Positions 41,143 to 48,834 of a DNA stretch of 64,000 bases are shown here, in pieces. The DNA is taken from the NCBI GenBank assembly GCA_016795385.1, contig JAEUHI010000015.1:1-64000 (forward strand), given 5' to 3'. The notes under the pieces were generated by a model. It was not told the origin of the DNA, ran no database searches, and saw nothing but the letters and a program-made list of their open reading frames with translations. Position 1 is the stretch's first letter, and each line of letters opens with the position of its first letter. This stretch comes from Verrucomicrobiales bacterium. GTDB taxonomy: Bacteria > Verrucomicrobiota > Verrucomicrobiia > Verrucomicrobiales > DEV007. A program made the position numbers and the translations under genes.

Positions 41143-42885
41143 TCATTGCCGCAGGAGATGAGCCATCACCCCCACGAGCATCTTCGTACTCGCTTCATCC
41201 AGCTCCGGCTCGGCGGGCGAGGTGACGCGGCTTTCGCCGCTCAGAAGATACGGCGTCACCGCATAGATCGGCAGCAGGGCGAGGCGATGATCGGGGGTGC
41301 AGGCTCCCACGAGGTGCTGCACGCCCTCGCTTTCGAGCGTGAGCAGTGGTTCGAGGGGGCTGTCGGCCCTGGGTTCCAGTCGCCAGGGGCAGTAGGGACG
41401 CTGCCAGCCGGCGGGCGTCTCGGGTGTGTTCACGATCTGCCACGCGGGATCGCCGGGTAGATGCGCGATGAGTTTGGAGCCGGTGAAGCGTTCCCCCGGC
41501 ACGGGCAGGGTGGCCTTCTCGGTGCGCTGCAAGGCGCTGGCGAAGGGTTCCAGCACCTTCTTCGGCCATCCGCCATGGCCCATGATCCACAGCACGCGTC
41601 CGCCGCGCTTCAGGTAATCGGCGAGTGCCGTTTCGAGCACGTCCGACTTCATCCAGTGGTAGCTGTTGAACTGCGTGGCGACGAGGATCATGAGCGGCAC
41701 CTGCTTTGGCTCTGGAAAACCCTCTGCGAGCAATCGCCGCACATCGAAGGTGGCATGCGGGCGGCCGAGCTTCCGCAGCGTGCGCACCGTGGCGGCGCTT
41801 TGCACGCGGCTGGAGAAGCCGAGCATGGCATCGTTCATGTCCCACGTGGGCTCGAGGACGATGCCGGTGAGGTTTTCATCGCCTGGCTGCAGATCACGCA
41901 GCACCGGCGCAAAGAGCGCGTCCTCATCCAGGCGCCGCTCACGCATCAGCGACTCGATGGTGCTCTTCGCCGCCGCGGTGGCCTCGGGCGTGAGCTGGAC
42001 CTGCGTGCCGTCTTTGGCGAAACGCATCGCCACCTCCACATCGCGCAGGGTGCGTGCCACGGCCCAGGCACCGAGCTCGCCGATGTTTTGCCAGAGCAGC
42101 TCGCGGCCCTTTGCATCCTGCGTGTCGATCCAGGCCGCCGCGCCGTGCAGCACCTTCACTCCGCGCGGGCTGCAGAAGCGTGCGCCTTCCTGCCCGTAGA
42201 GCAGCAGCTCCTGAATCTGTCGCGCGGCATCGCGACCGTCATCATGCAGCATCAGCCGATCCACCGCCTCCGCGAAGGCCTCCGCGCCGCCGGCGGTGTC
42301 GTGGCCGGAGCCGCCGAGATCGAGCAGCGGGGCCACCTGCGAGAAATCACCGGCATGCGGCAGTTTCACCTTCCACGGACCCCAGCCGTAGGTGGCCGTG
42401 TGCACGAGGGGATCGTGATTGCACGCCGCCATGTCGGCAATGACATGTGAATGCGAGGCGATCCAGTGGGCGATGTGCGCCGCATCGTCCTCGCGCAGCG
42501 CCTCCACGAGCCGCGCAAATCCCGCCACGCGTCCGTGATCGAGATGCAGATCGTAGCGCGACTTCAGCCCCGCCTCTTTCAGTGCCGCGATGGCTTTCTC
42601 ACCGACCTCTTCGGGCAAGAACGGCTGAAAGCTGTCCGGGTAATGGCTGTCATGTTTGATCGCCTCCTCGATCATCTCCGGCGTGAACTTCGCCCGCAGC
42701 ACCTCCGGTAGGCGATTCATCACCTCGCGCGCGACATCATCGTGTCCCGCACCCCAGGCGCCGGCGATGCGTGGCAGGAAAAGGATGGAAAGCAGGGCGA
42801 GGTGGCGAAGACGTGTGAGGACGGCGAGGCAGAAAGTCAGCATGGGTTCGTGAAAGCCGAGTTGGGGCGACCAGGAGCAACGCAT
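41143..42885 (-). CDS. S1/P1-nuclease-like exported protein with a GATase-like C-terminal domain
   Basis: This 580-aa protein has an N-terminal signal region ending near GAWGAGHDDVAREVMNRLPEVL. The W-G-x(2)-H opening, HDSHYPDSF and a later HIAHWIASHSHVIADMAACNHDP fit the zinc phospholipase C/S1-P1 nuclease fold, with His/Asp ligands as a plausible trinuclear zinc site. The C-terminal part (LMILVATQFNSYHWMKSDVLETALADYLKRGGRVLWIMGHGGW) resembles a DUF4159/class-I GATase-like domain. The start at ATG 42885 is chosen because the flanking leader matches that of the giant gene (ATGCG..GCTCCTGGTC); ATG 42843 gives a shorter signal peptide. It is first gene of the operon. Confidence 0.65.
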   Translation of the reverse strand: MRCSWSPQLGFHEPMLTFCLAVLTRLRHLALLSILFLPRIAGAWGAGHDDVAREVMNRLPEVLRAKFTPEMIEEAIKHDSHYPDSFQPFLPEEVGEKAIAALKEAGLKSRYDLHLDHGRVAGFARLVEALREDDAAHIAHWIASHSHVIADMAACNHDPLVHTATYGWGPWKVKLPHAGDFSQVAPLLDLGGSGHDTAGGAEAFAEAVDRLMLHDDGRDAARQIQELLLYGQEGARFCSPRGVKVLHGAAAWIDTQDAKGRELLWQNIGELGAWAVARTLRDVEVAMRFAKDGTQVQLTPEATAAAKSTIESLMRERRLDEDALFAPVLRDLQPGDENLTGIVLEPTWDMNDAMLGFSSRVQSAATVRTLRKLGRPHATFDVRRLLAEGFPEPKQVPLMILVATQFNSYHWMKSDVLETALADYLKRGGRVLWIMGHGGWPKKVLEPFASALQRTEKATLPVPGERFTGSKLIAHLPGDPAWQIVNTPETPAGWQRPYCPWRLEPRADSPLEPLLTLESEGVQHLVGACTPDHRLALLPIYAVTPYLLSGESRVTSPAEPELDEASTKMLVGVMAHLLRQ

Positions 42886-42944
42886 GATAGACGTTGTTTT
42901 TCCTGGAAAATAGCGGGATGACCTTGGCAAGAGGAGTCGGATTT

Positions 42945-42961
42945 TGCGCACCCGTTGCGCA
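42945..42961. promoter_or_regulatory. 17-bp palindromic operator, site A (lacI/operon divergent promoter)
   Basis: Reads TGCGCA-CCCGT-TGCGCA, a perfect inverted repeat around a 5-bp spacer. It overlaps the predicted -35 (TTGCGC) of the LacI-family gene. On the other strand it is centred about 53 bp before the predicted start of the divergent operon, behind TATTTT (plus 42907-42912). The location fits negative autoregulation of lacI and activation of the operon; both are inferred. Confidence 0.6.
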
Positions 42962-42983
42962 GCGTGCCGGATGCAGCGATACT
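42955..42983 (+). promoter_or_regulatory. Predicted promoter of the LacI-family regulator
   Basis: TTGCGC (42955-42960) as -35, 17 bp, then GATACT (42978-42983) as -10. Transcription would begin near 42990, about 6 nt before ATG 42996. The operator covers the -35. Confidence 0.4.
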
Positions 42984-42995
42984 CCGGGCACTGCC

Positions 42996-44063
42996 ATGCC
43001 CAACGCCCGCAAATCCACCTGCACGATGCGCACCGTGGCGGCGCATCTGGGAATCTCCCATGCCACGGTCTCTCGCGCGCTTCGCGACGATCCGCGGATC
43101 AGCCGGGAAATGCGTCTGAAGGTGACCAAAGCCGCCTCCGAACTCGGTTACCGCCGCGACCCGAAGCTCGCCCAGCTCATGAGCCATGTCCGCGCCACCA
43201 AGGCGCGCGCCCACCAGGGCACCCTCGCCTGGGTCACCGATCACGATCTCGACATTCCCGCGGAGAACGCGGCCCACCACCTCTATTGGGAATTCGCGGT
43301 GAAGCGGGCGGAGCAGCTCGGCTACAAACTCGAGCGTTTCACCAAAACGGGTCCCGCGGAAGCCCCGAAGCTCGAGCGCCGCCTCCGCGCCCTCGGTATC
43401 GAAGGCGTCATCATCCAGCAATACAAGGCCCGGCTCGATGTCCGCGAATGGAAGTTCCAGTGGCAGCACTTCGCCGCGCTCCACAACGGATCGAGCCAGG
43501 TCGATCCCACCCTCGACTCCGTCGATGCCGACGATGTCGGAAACTGCGTGCAGGTCTTCGCCAAACTCGCCGACATGGGCCATCGCCGCATCGGCATCTG
43601 CACCACTGTCGCGATCGAAATCGCCACGAACTACTGCCTTTCGACCGGTTGGCAGCGTTTCCGCCTGCTCCATCCCGGTCACGAGGACATTCCCTCCTGC
43701 CTCCTCCCCGACCTCGGACCCGATGCCTCGCGTGTCGTGAAACGCTGGCTCAAACGCCACCGCATCGACGCCGTCGCCTCACAGGTGCGCGGCATGAAAG
43801 ATCTGCTCGAAAGCACCGGCCGCCGCGTGCCCGAGGACCTTTCCCTCGCCTATCAGGGCGTCAATCCGCACGGCCCCAACTCCGGGATCTGGCAACGCGA
43901 AGACCTCATGGCCGGAGCCCTCATCGAGACCGTCGTCGCCGCGATCGAGCAGGACCGGCTCGGCCTTCCCGCGATTCCCCGCCTCACCCTCATCAGCGGA
44001 CGCTGGCATCCCGGCACTACCGCCATCGCGCGGCAGACCACAGCGGTTTCGGCGGCAAAGTAG
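42996..44063 (+). CDS. LacI-family transcriptional regulator
   Basis: This 355-aa regulator has a LacI helix-turn-helix at the N-terminus (MRTVAAHLGISHATVSRALRDDPRISREMRLKVTKAASELGYRRDP) and a PBP1-like sensor domain (GIEGVIIQQYKARLDVREW; GHRRIGICTTVAIEIATNYCLSTGWQRF; ISGRWHPG). The ligand is unknown but likely a sugar derived from the polymer degraded by the neighbouring secreted proteins. ATG 42996 (MPNARKST) is used; ATG 43026 is possible. It is divergent from the S1/P1-like operon, with operator site A between them. Confidence 0.85.
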   Translation: MPNARKSTCTMRTVAAHLGISHATVSRALRDDPRISREMRLKVTKAASELGYRRDPKLAQLMSHVRATKARAHQGTLAWVTDHDLDIPAENAAHHLYWEFAVKRAEQLGYKLERFTKTGPAEAPKLERRLRALGIEGVIIQQYKARLDVREWKFQWQHFAALHNGSSQVDPTLDSVDADDVGNCVQVFAKLADMGHRRIGICTTVAIEIATNYCLSTGWQRFRLLHPGHEDIPSCLLPDLGPDASRVVKRWLKRHRIDAVASQVRGMKDLLESTGRRVPEDLSLAYQGVNPHGPNSGIWQREDLMAGALIETVVAAIEQDRLGLPAIPRLTLISGRWHPGTTAIARQTTAVSAAK

Positions 44064-44078
44064 AGGCCGATCCTGAAC

Positions 44079-44960
44079 ATGAAACTGCCCGTCCTTGTTT
44101 TTGCCCTCGCCTTCACCGGTCTCGTTCACGCCCAGCGCGAACCATTGCCCTCCGATCCGCCCGAGTCGGTGAAGGCCGAGCTCGATCTCACCTACGGAAC
44201 GACCGCGGAGCAGGAATTGAAGCTCGATGTCTATCGCCCGAAAAGCGAGGCCGTGCTTCCCGCGTGTGTGCTCGTTCATGGCGGTGGATGGACTGGAGGT
44301 GACAAGGAACGGTTTCGTCCCCTTGCCATTGCGCTGGCCGAGCGGGGATACGTCGTCGCGAATGTCGAGTACCGTCTCGCCGGTGTCGCAAAGTATCCCG
44401 CCGGAGTCCAGGATTGCCTCCTCGCCGTACGCTGGCTGCGCGCGAATGCGGAGCGATTCGGGGCCGACCCGGACCGCATCGGCGCGTGGGGCGGCAGTGC
44501 CGGCGGGCACATCGTCGGGATGATGGCCGGATCGCTGCCGCCGGATCGATTCCTCACCGCCGAGTTGAAAGAAGTCTCCTCCGAGGTGCAGGCAAGCTGC
44601 ATCATGGCGGGGCCGACCGATCTCACCAACGAAACCTTCTTGACGAACCTGCGGAAGGCCGGTGAAAAGAGCAACAGCTACCAGTGGTTCGGAAAACTCT
44701 ACGATGAGGCGCCCGACCTCTACCGCGAAGCCTCGCCCCTCACCCATTTCACGAAGGATACCGGCCCGGTCCTCTTTCTCACCGGCGACCTCGACAATCC
44801 CGCCCGCGACACCGCGGGATTGGAGAAGCTGAAGTCCCTCGGGGTGGCGACGGAACAGGTTGTGCTCAAGGACGCGAAGCACGGATGCTGGATGCAACGG
44901 CCCTGGTTCGAACAATGCGTCGACGCGGTCGATGCCTGGTTCCGGGCGCATCTGAAATGA
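44079..44960 (+). CDS. Exported alpha/beta-hydrolase (BD-FAE/esterase type)
   Basis: This 293-aa protein has signal peptide MKLPVLVFALAFTGLVHA. Catalytic motifs are VHGGGWTGGD (oxyanion, about residue 67), GGSAGGH (nucleophile, about 138), an Asp in LTGDLDNPA and His in DAKHGCW (about 267). The substrate is probably an ester-linked glycan or lipid. It lies 15 bp after the lacI-family gene on the same strand, so it may share its transcript. It is a paralogue of those at 10874 and 47766. Confidence 0.8.
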   Translation: MKLPVLVFALAFTGLVHAQREPLPSDPPESVKAELDLTYGTTAEQELKLDVYRPKSEAVLPACVLVHGGGWTGGDKERFRPLAIALAERGYVVANVEYRLAGVAKYPAGVQDCLLAVRWLRANAERFGADPDRIGAWGGSAGGHIVGMMAGSLPPDRFLTAELKEVSSEVQASCIMAGPTDLTNETFLTNLRKAGEKSNSYQWFGKLYDEAPDLYREASPLTHFTKDTGPVLFLTGDLDNPARDTAGLEKLKSLGVATEQVVLKDAKHGCWMQRPWFEQCVDAVDAWFRAHLK

Positions 44961-45009
44961 CACGTCCGCCGGCTTGACGAAGCCGGCCCGCTTCCGGCAA
45001 ACTTCCCGC

Positions 45010-45381
45010 ATGAAACCCAATCCCGTCGGCTGGTTCGAGCTCTACGTTCAGGACATGAATCGCGCGAAGGCCTTCTATGAATCGGTCTTCGCCGTCACCC
45101 TCGAGTTCCTCCCCGGAACCGAATACGAAATGTGGTCCTTCCCCATGGACATGGAACGCTACGGTTCGCCGGGCGCCCTCATCAAAATGGAGGGCTGTCC
45201 CTCCGGTCCCGGCGGCACCCTCGTTTATTTCTCCTGTGAAGATTGCGCCACCGAATCGGCCCGCGCGGTCGAGGCGGGAGGAACGATCTTCAAGGAAAAG
45301 TTCTCGATCGGTCCCTACGGATTCATCGCTCTGGTGCAGGACAGCGAGGGCAATCTCATCGGCCTGCACTCGCGGGCGTGA
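45010..45381 (+). CDS. VOC/glyoxalase-fold protein
   Basis: This 123-aa protein of the vicinal-oxygen-chelate superfamily opens NPVGWFELYVQDMNRAKAFYESVF, with GGTLVYFSCEDC, AGGTIFKEKFSIGPYGFIALVQDSEGNLIGLHS. The pattern is the YdcJ-like/PhnB-type 'glyoxalase' fold; no known substrate. ATG 45010 is used rather than 44974, whose extra 12 residues do not fit the family. It follows the esterase by 49 bp. Confidence 0.75.
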   Translation: MKPNPVGWFELYVQDMNRAKAFYESVFAVTLEFLPGTEYEMWSFPMDMERYGSPGALIKMEGCPSGPGGTLVYFSCEDCATESARAVEAGGTIFKEKFSIGPYGFIALVQDSEGNLIGLHSRA

Positions 45382-45393
45382 TCCGGTCCGGAT

Positions 45394-47163
45394 TCACCGC
45401 TTCCCCCACAACTCCCGCAGCAGCTCCGCCATCCCCGGATCGTGTTGCGAGAGTTCCTCGTTCGTGAAGGGATAGAAGTCGTTCTTTGAGAAGAAGGCCT
45501 CGCTCGTCTCGGCGAAGTATTCCTGGGGATTCGTCATCGCGTAAGCGCGTTCGAAGGTATTCGGTTTCGTGCCGCCGTGGCGTCGCTCGACCTTCTCGTA
45601 GGCGCCGCCCTTTTTCGCCGCCTCGTATGCAAGCCGCAGTTCGGGATTGGCAAACCCCATCGGAAGGACGCGGTGGTGGAAGGCGTGGGCCAGCTCGTGA
45701 AGGGTGAAGTTCGGCATGCGGTCCGTCTCCTCCTCGAAGTGGAGGATGTTGGTGAACTCGACGCCCCGCTCCATCGCCGGATCGCGTCCGTTCTCGTCGA
45801 GCCAGCCCGAGTCGGGATGGTATTCGGCGCGGGGCCGCACCCCGGGGTATTCCGGATTGAAATAGAGCGGCACCTTCCGCAGTTCGGCGAGCGCGCCCGC
45901 GGGCACGACCCTGACAATCTCGCCCAGCTGCACTTCGAGCAGTCCGAGCGCCTTCGCCGTGGCCGCGGCCTCGTCGGCGAGAAGATCGCGGTGCACGTGC
46001 ACCTGCCATCCGAGGATCGTGCGCGTTTCCCGCAGGGGTTTCCCGACCGCGGCGGTTCCGCCGGCCTTTTCGTTCCGCGCCTCGGCATCGCGACGGATCG
46101 CCGCCTTTGCCTCTATGAGTCGATCTGGCCAGACGAAGGTCGGGGCCGTCGCCGGATCGTAGCCGGCGAGGTGACCGTGCAGCCGCGTCTGCGGTTTGGT
46201 GTACTTCAGTTCCGTGTCGCCGAAGACCTCGCGGCAGAGCGCGGCGAGTCCCGGATCGTGTTCGATCAGCTCGGCGCGGGTGTTGACGTGGTTGTGGTCG
46301 TGGTCGTTCTCGCGGTTGTTGTCGAACCACGACTGCACGCCCTCGGCGAAATATTCGTGGTGGTTCACCCCGGCGTATTTGCCCTTCCAAAGCCCCCGTT
46401 TCATCGCCGCGACGTAGGCGGCCTTGAGGCGGTCGTCGAAAGTGGGATCGACGTTGTTCAAACCCCGCAGGTGGAGGTTGTGGGCGAACTCGTGGATGAG
46501 GATGTTCTCGGTCGAGTAGGGATCGCCGGGGTAGCAGAGCAGGTTTTCCTCGCCGCAGGAGCAATAGGGATCCGTCGCGCTGCCGCCGAGGCCGCGGGCA
46601 CGGGCATCCCAGAAGTCCTTCGGATCGATCTTTGGAAACGCCGCGTGCGGAGTCTTCCCAAGCCTCGCAAACTCGGGCAGGTCCGTCGTGAACTCATTCC
46701 AGGCATGGATGCAGAGCCGCGAACCGCTCGCGATCATCGCCTCGCGCACATCGGGCCGCTTCGCGAGCATGAGGTCGATGAGATGGGCCGCTTCCTTCAG
46801 CGCGTAGGGATTAACCTTGGCCGACGCGACGATGGGATAGCCGTTCGCCTCGATCCGCTGCGTGTAGAAGGCGGGAATGCCACCGACCCGGTGGGCCTGC
46901 ACCGGCAGCCGGCACTCGATCACGGTCTCGCCGCCCGCCGCGTCGACGATCGCAAAGCGGTGTCCGATCGTCGTGGTGATGATGGTGTCTTTGCCAGGGT
47001 CGACGGCTCCGTTCGGAACCCGCTCGGTCTCCGACTTCAGCCAGAAGACCGCGACGGGAGCGTCCGTGCCGTTGAGGATCTGCAATTGCGGCCGCGGCGC
47101 CTCGGCGGCGGCGGGAATGGCGAGAAGGATCGCGAGACAGGGAAGCAATCGGAGAGGGTTCAT
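45394..47163 (-). CDS. Exported protein with two HExxH metallopeptidase domains
   Basis: This 589-aa protein has signal peptide MNPLRLLPCLAILLAIPAAAEA. Two homologous halves each carry a zinc motif and a downstream Glu block: IHEFAHNLH (about residue 224) with HEYFAEGVQSWF (about 268), and LHELAHAFHH (about 491) with QEYFAETSEAFF (about 546). Both halves retain HExxH plus a Glu in EYFAE, so both could bind zinc as gluzincin-type peptidases. A linker runs through HDHNHVNTRAE and the region KAAIRRDAEARNEKAGG. No substrate can be named. ATG 47163 starts the signal peptide. Confidence 0.8.
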   Translation of the reverse strand: MNPLRLLPCLAILLAIPAAAEAPRPQLQILNGTDAPVAVFWLKSETERVPNGAVDPGKDTIITTTIGHRFAIVDAAGGETVIECRLPVQAHRVGGIPAFYTQRIEANGYPIVASAKVNPYALKEAAHLIDLMLAKRPDVREAMIASGSRLCIHAWNEFTTDLPEFARLGKTPHAAFPKIDPKDFWDARARGLGGSATDPYCSCGEENLLCYPGDPYSTENILIHEFAHNLHLRGLNNVDPTFDDRLKAAYVAAMKRGLWKGKYAGVNHHEYFAEGVQSWFDNNRENDHDHNHVNTRAELIEHDPGLAALCREVFGDTELKYTKPQTRLHGHLAGYDPATAPTFVWPDRLIEAKAAIRRDAEARNEKAGGTAAVGKPLRETRTILGWQVHVHRDLLADEAAATAKALGLLEVQLGEIVRVVPAGALAELRKVPLYFNPEYPGVRPRAEYHPDSGWLDENGRDPAMERGVEFTNILHFEEETDRMPNFTLHELAHAFHHRVLPMGFANPELRLAYEAAKKGGAYEKVERRHGGTKPNTFERAYAMTNPQEYFAETSEAFFSKNDFYPFTNEELSQHDPGMAELLRELWGKR

Positions 47164-47182
47164 TGCGGGAGTGAAGAGGGTA

Positions 47183-47710
47183 TCATCGGGTCCATTTCCA
47201 ATACTCGCCGCAGGCCGCGATGAGCTCCTCGACGGAGCGGAGAGACCGGATTTTCGCCTCGGCCTTCGCGGCGTAGCCGGGTTCGTCCGACCAGTAGCTG
47301 TGGGGGGCGTGGATTTCCGCGAGAGCCATTTCTTGAAGCGTTGCAAAGGAGGGTTTCTTCTTTTCCCGGAGGATGATCTCATGGCGTCTCGGACTCGTGC
47401 CCAGGTCGAGGAGAACCGGTTTGGATCCCGCTTCGGGCCGGGCGCTGGTGACTTCAAAAAGGCGGCCGTCGGAATCAAGGATGACGCGCTCGATCAGGTT
47501 CAGACCCGAGGAACCGGGAACATTGATCAGCTGCGCCTCTGATTCGCGCACGTCAAAGGTCTTTTGTCCGATGAGGAGTACGGGATAACGCAACGGGATC
47601 GAAACCCCCGCGACGGCGGGCGGCGGCGGAGCCGGCTTGCAACCCTTCAAGGGAAGAAGCGAGAAGAGGGCCGGCACCAGGCTGGCGAGGCGACAGAGAA
47701 ATCGGAACAT
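47183..47710 (-). CDS. Lipoprotein of unknown function
   Basis: This 175-aa protein has an N-terminal signal with lipobox LLPLKGC. A beta-rich middle follows (RYPVLLIGQKTFDVRESEAQLINVPGSSGLNLIERVILDSDGRLFEV), and the C-terminal 60 residues are helical. I do not recognise the family. It lies 19 bp upstream of the double-HExxH peptidase gene on the same strand, so the two are probably one transcript. Confidence 0.6.
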   Translation of the reverse strand: MFRFLCRLASLVPALFSLLPLKGCKPAPPPPAVAGVSIPLRYPVLLIGQKTFDVRESEAQLINVPGSSGLNLIERVILDSDGRLFEVTSARPEAGSKPVLLDLGTSPRRHEIILREKKKPSFATLQEMALAEIHAPHSYWSDEPGYAAKAEAKIRSLRSVEELIAACGEYWKWTR

Positions 47711-47765
47711 CGGATTCGCCGCATGATGTCGGAAAGCCCGTCACGACACAACTTCGAAAGTCGGT

Positions 47766-48665
47766 TCAAGGCCTGACCGCGGCGTCCATCCGCAGATGTC
47801 GCTGGAAGAACCCGAGGATGTCGTCGCGTTTCCGCATCCAGACTTCGACATGCGAGTGGCCGACCCCGGGCAGGATCACCAATTCGCCAGGTGCACCGGC
47901 CTTTCTCATGGCGGCGTGGAATTGCCGGCTTTGTTCAAGCGAGACGACTTCATCCGCGTCGCCATGGAGGATGAGGATCGGCGGCGTAGCGCTTGAGAGG
48001 TAGCGGATGGGACTGGCGGAACGTGCCATCTCGAGCGCTTCACTCGTGGGGCGACCCCACAGCCTGGCTTCGGGCGAGTCAGGACGGCGGAACTGCGGCA
48101 TGGTCTCGAAATCGGCCGGGCCGAAAAGGTCCACCGCGCAGCTCACCGCGCTGGATTGGTCGAGGTATTCCCCGACGTCGAACTCCTTGGCCCCGCCGCT
48201 GGCGCCGACAAGGGCGGCCAGATGACCTCCGGCGGAGCTGCCCCAGACGGCAATGCGGTCGGGGGCGATGCGGTGTTCCCCGGCATGGGCCCGCAGAAAC
48301 CGGATCGCCGCCTTGCAGTCCTCGATCTGGGCGGGCCATTTAGCATCGCCGCTGAGCCGGTAGTTGATCGTGGCGACGGCGTATCCCCGGCGCATCAGAT
48401 CGCCCCAGATCGCGTGGTTTTCGGCCTTGTCGCCGCCCATGTAGGCGCCGCCATGGATCCAGAGGAGCAGCGGTCGCGGATCACCCTCGGTGAAATACGC
48501 AAGGTCAAGCCTCTGACGTTCGTGGCCGGATGCGACGTAGGAAAGATCGCGCAGAAAGGCGGTGCCGCCGGGGAGATCGCCCGGCTCGTCCGCGGCCATG
48601 ACCGTGGCGAGTAGACCAGCGCCGAGGATAGCGGCCGTGGCGCTTGGCGGAAAGAGCGAATCCAT
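47766..48665 (-). CDS. Exported alpha/beta-hydrolase (BD-FAE/esterase type)
   Basis: This 299-aa protein starts at ATG 48665 (48668 also possible) with hydrophobic MDSLFPPSATAAILGAGLLATVMA. It has WIHGGAYMGGDKA (oxyanion, about residue 70), GSSAGGH (nucleophile, about 141), an Asp in LHGDADEVV and His in GVGHSHVEVW (about 268). It is closest in layout to the hydrolase at 10874 but lacks EF-hands. Longer starts run through the tRNA-Gly gene and are rejected. Confidence 0.8.
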   Translation of the reverse strand: MDSLFPPSATAAILGAGLLATVMAADEPGDLPGGTAFLRDLSYVASGHERQRLDLAYFTEGDPRPLLLWIHGGAYMGGDKAENHAIWGDLMRRGYAVATINYRLSGDAKWPAQIEDCKAAIRFLRAHAGEHRIAPDRIAVWGSSAGGHLAALVGASGGAKEFDVGEYLDQSSAVSCAVDLFGPADFETMPQFRRPDSPEARLWGRPTSEALEMARSASPIRYLSSATPPILILHGDADEVVSLEQSRQFHAAMRKAGAPGELVILPGVGHSHVEVWMRKRDDILGFFQRHLRMDAAVRP

Positions 48666-48678
48666 CATCAAGATCGAT

Positions 48679-48752
48679 TGGTGCGGGTACGGGGAATCGA
48701 ACCCCGGTCTCAAGCTTGGGAAGCTCGCGTCCTACCATTGAACGACACCCGC
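48679..48752 (-). tRNA. tRNA-Gly (CCC)
   Basis: On the reverse strand the acceptor GCGGGTG pairs with TACCCGC, discriminator A and an encoded CCA (plus 48679-48681). The anticodon stem CGAGC/GCTTG (one G-T pair) encloses TTCCCAA with anticodon CCC. The T-arm is CGGGG-TTCGATT-CCCCG. A promoter candidate lies just upstream. Confidence 0.92.
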
Positions 48753-48775
48753 GGGAATCTTGGAGGAACGCGCGA

Positions 48776-48804
48776 ATGATGAGGTGTTTCCACCGGGAGT
48801 TCAA
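48776..48804 (-). promoter_or_regulatory. Promoter of tRNA-Gly (CCC)
   Basis: On the reverse strand TTGAAC (plus 48799-48804) is separated by 17 bp from CATCAT (plus 48776-48781). The tRNA 5' end is about 24 nt after the -10. The -10 is far from consensus, so the call is tentative. Confidence 0.35.
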
Positions 48805-48834
48805 GCACGAACTCATCGCGGCAGGGCGGACATT

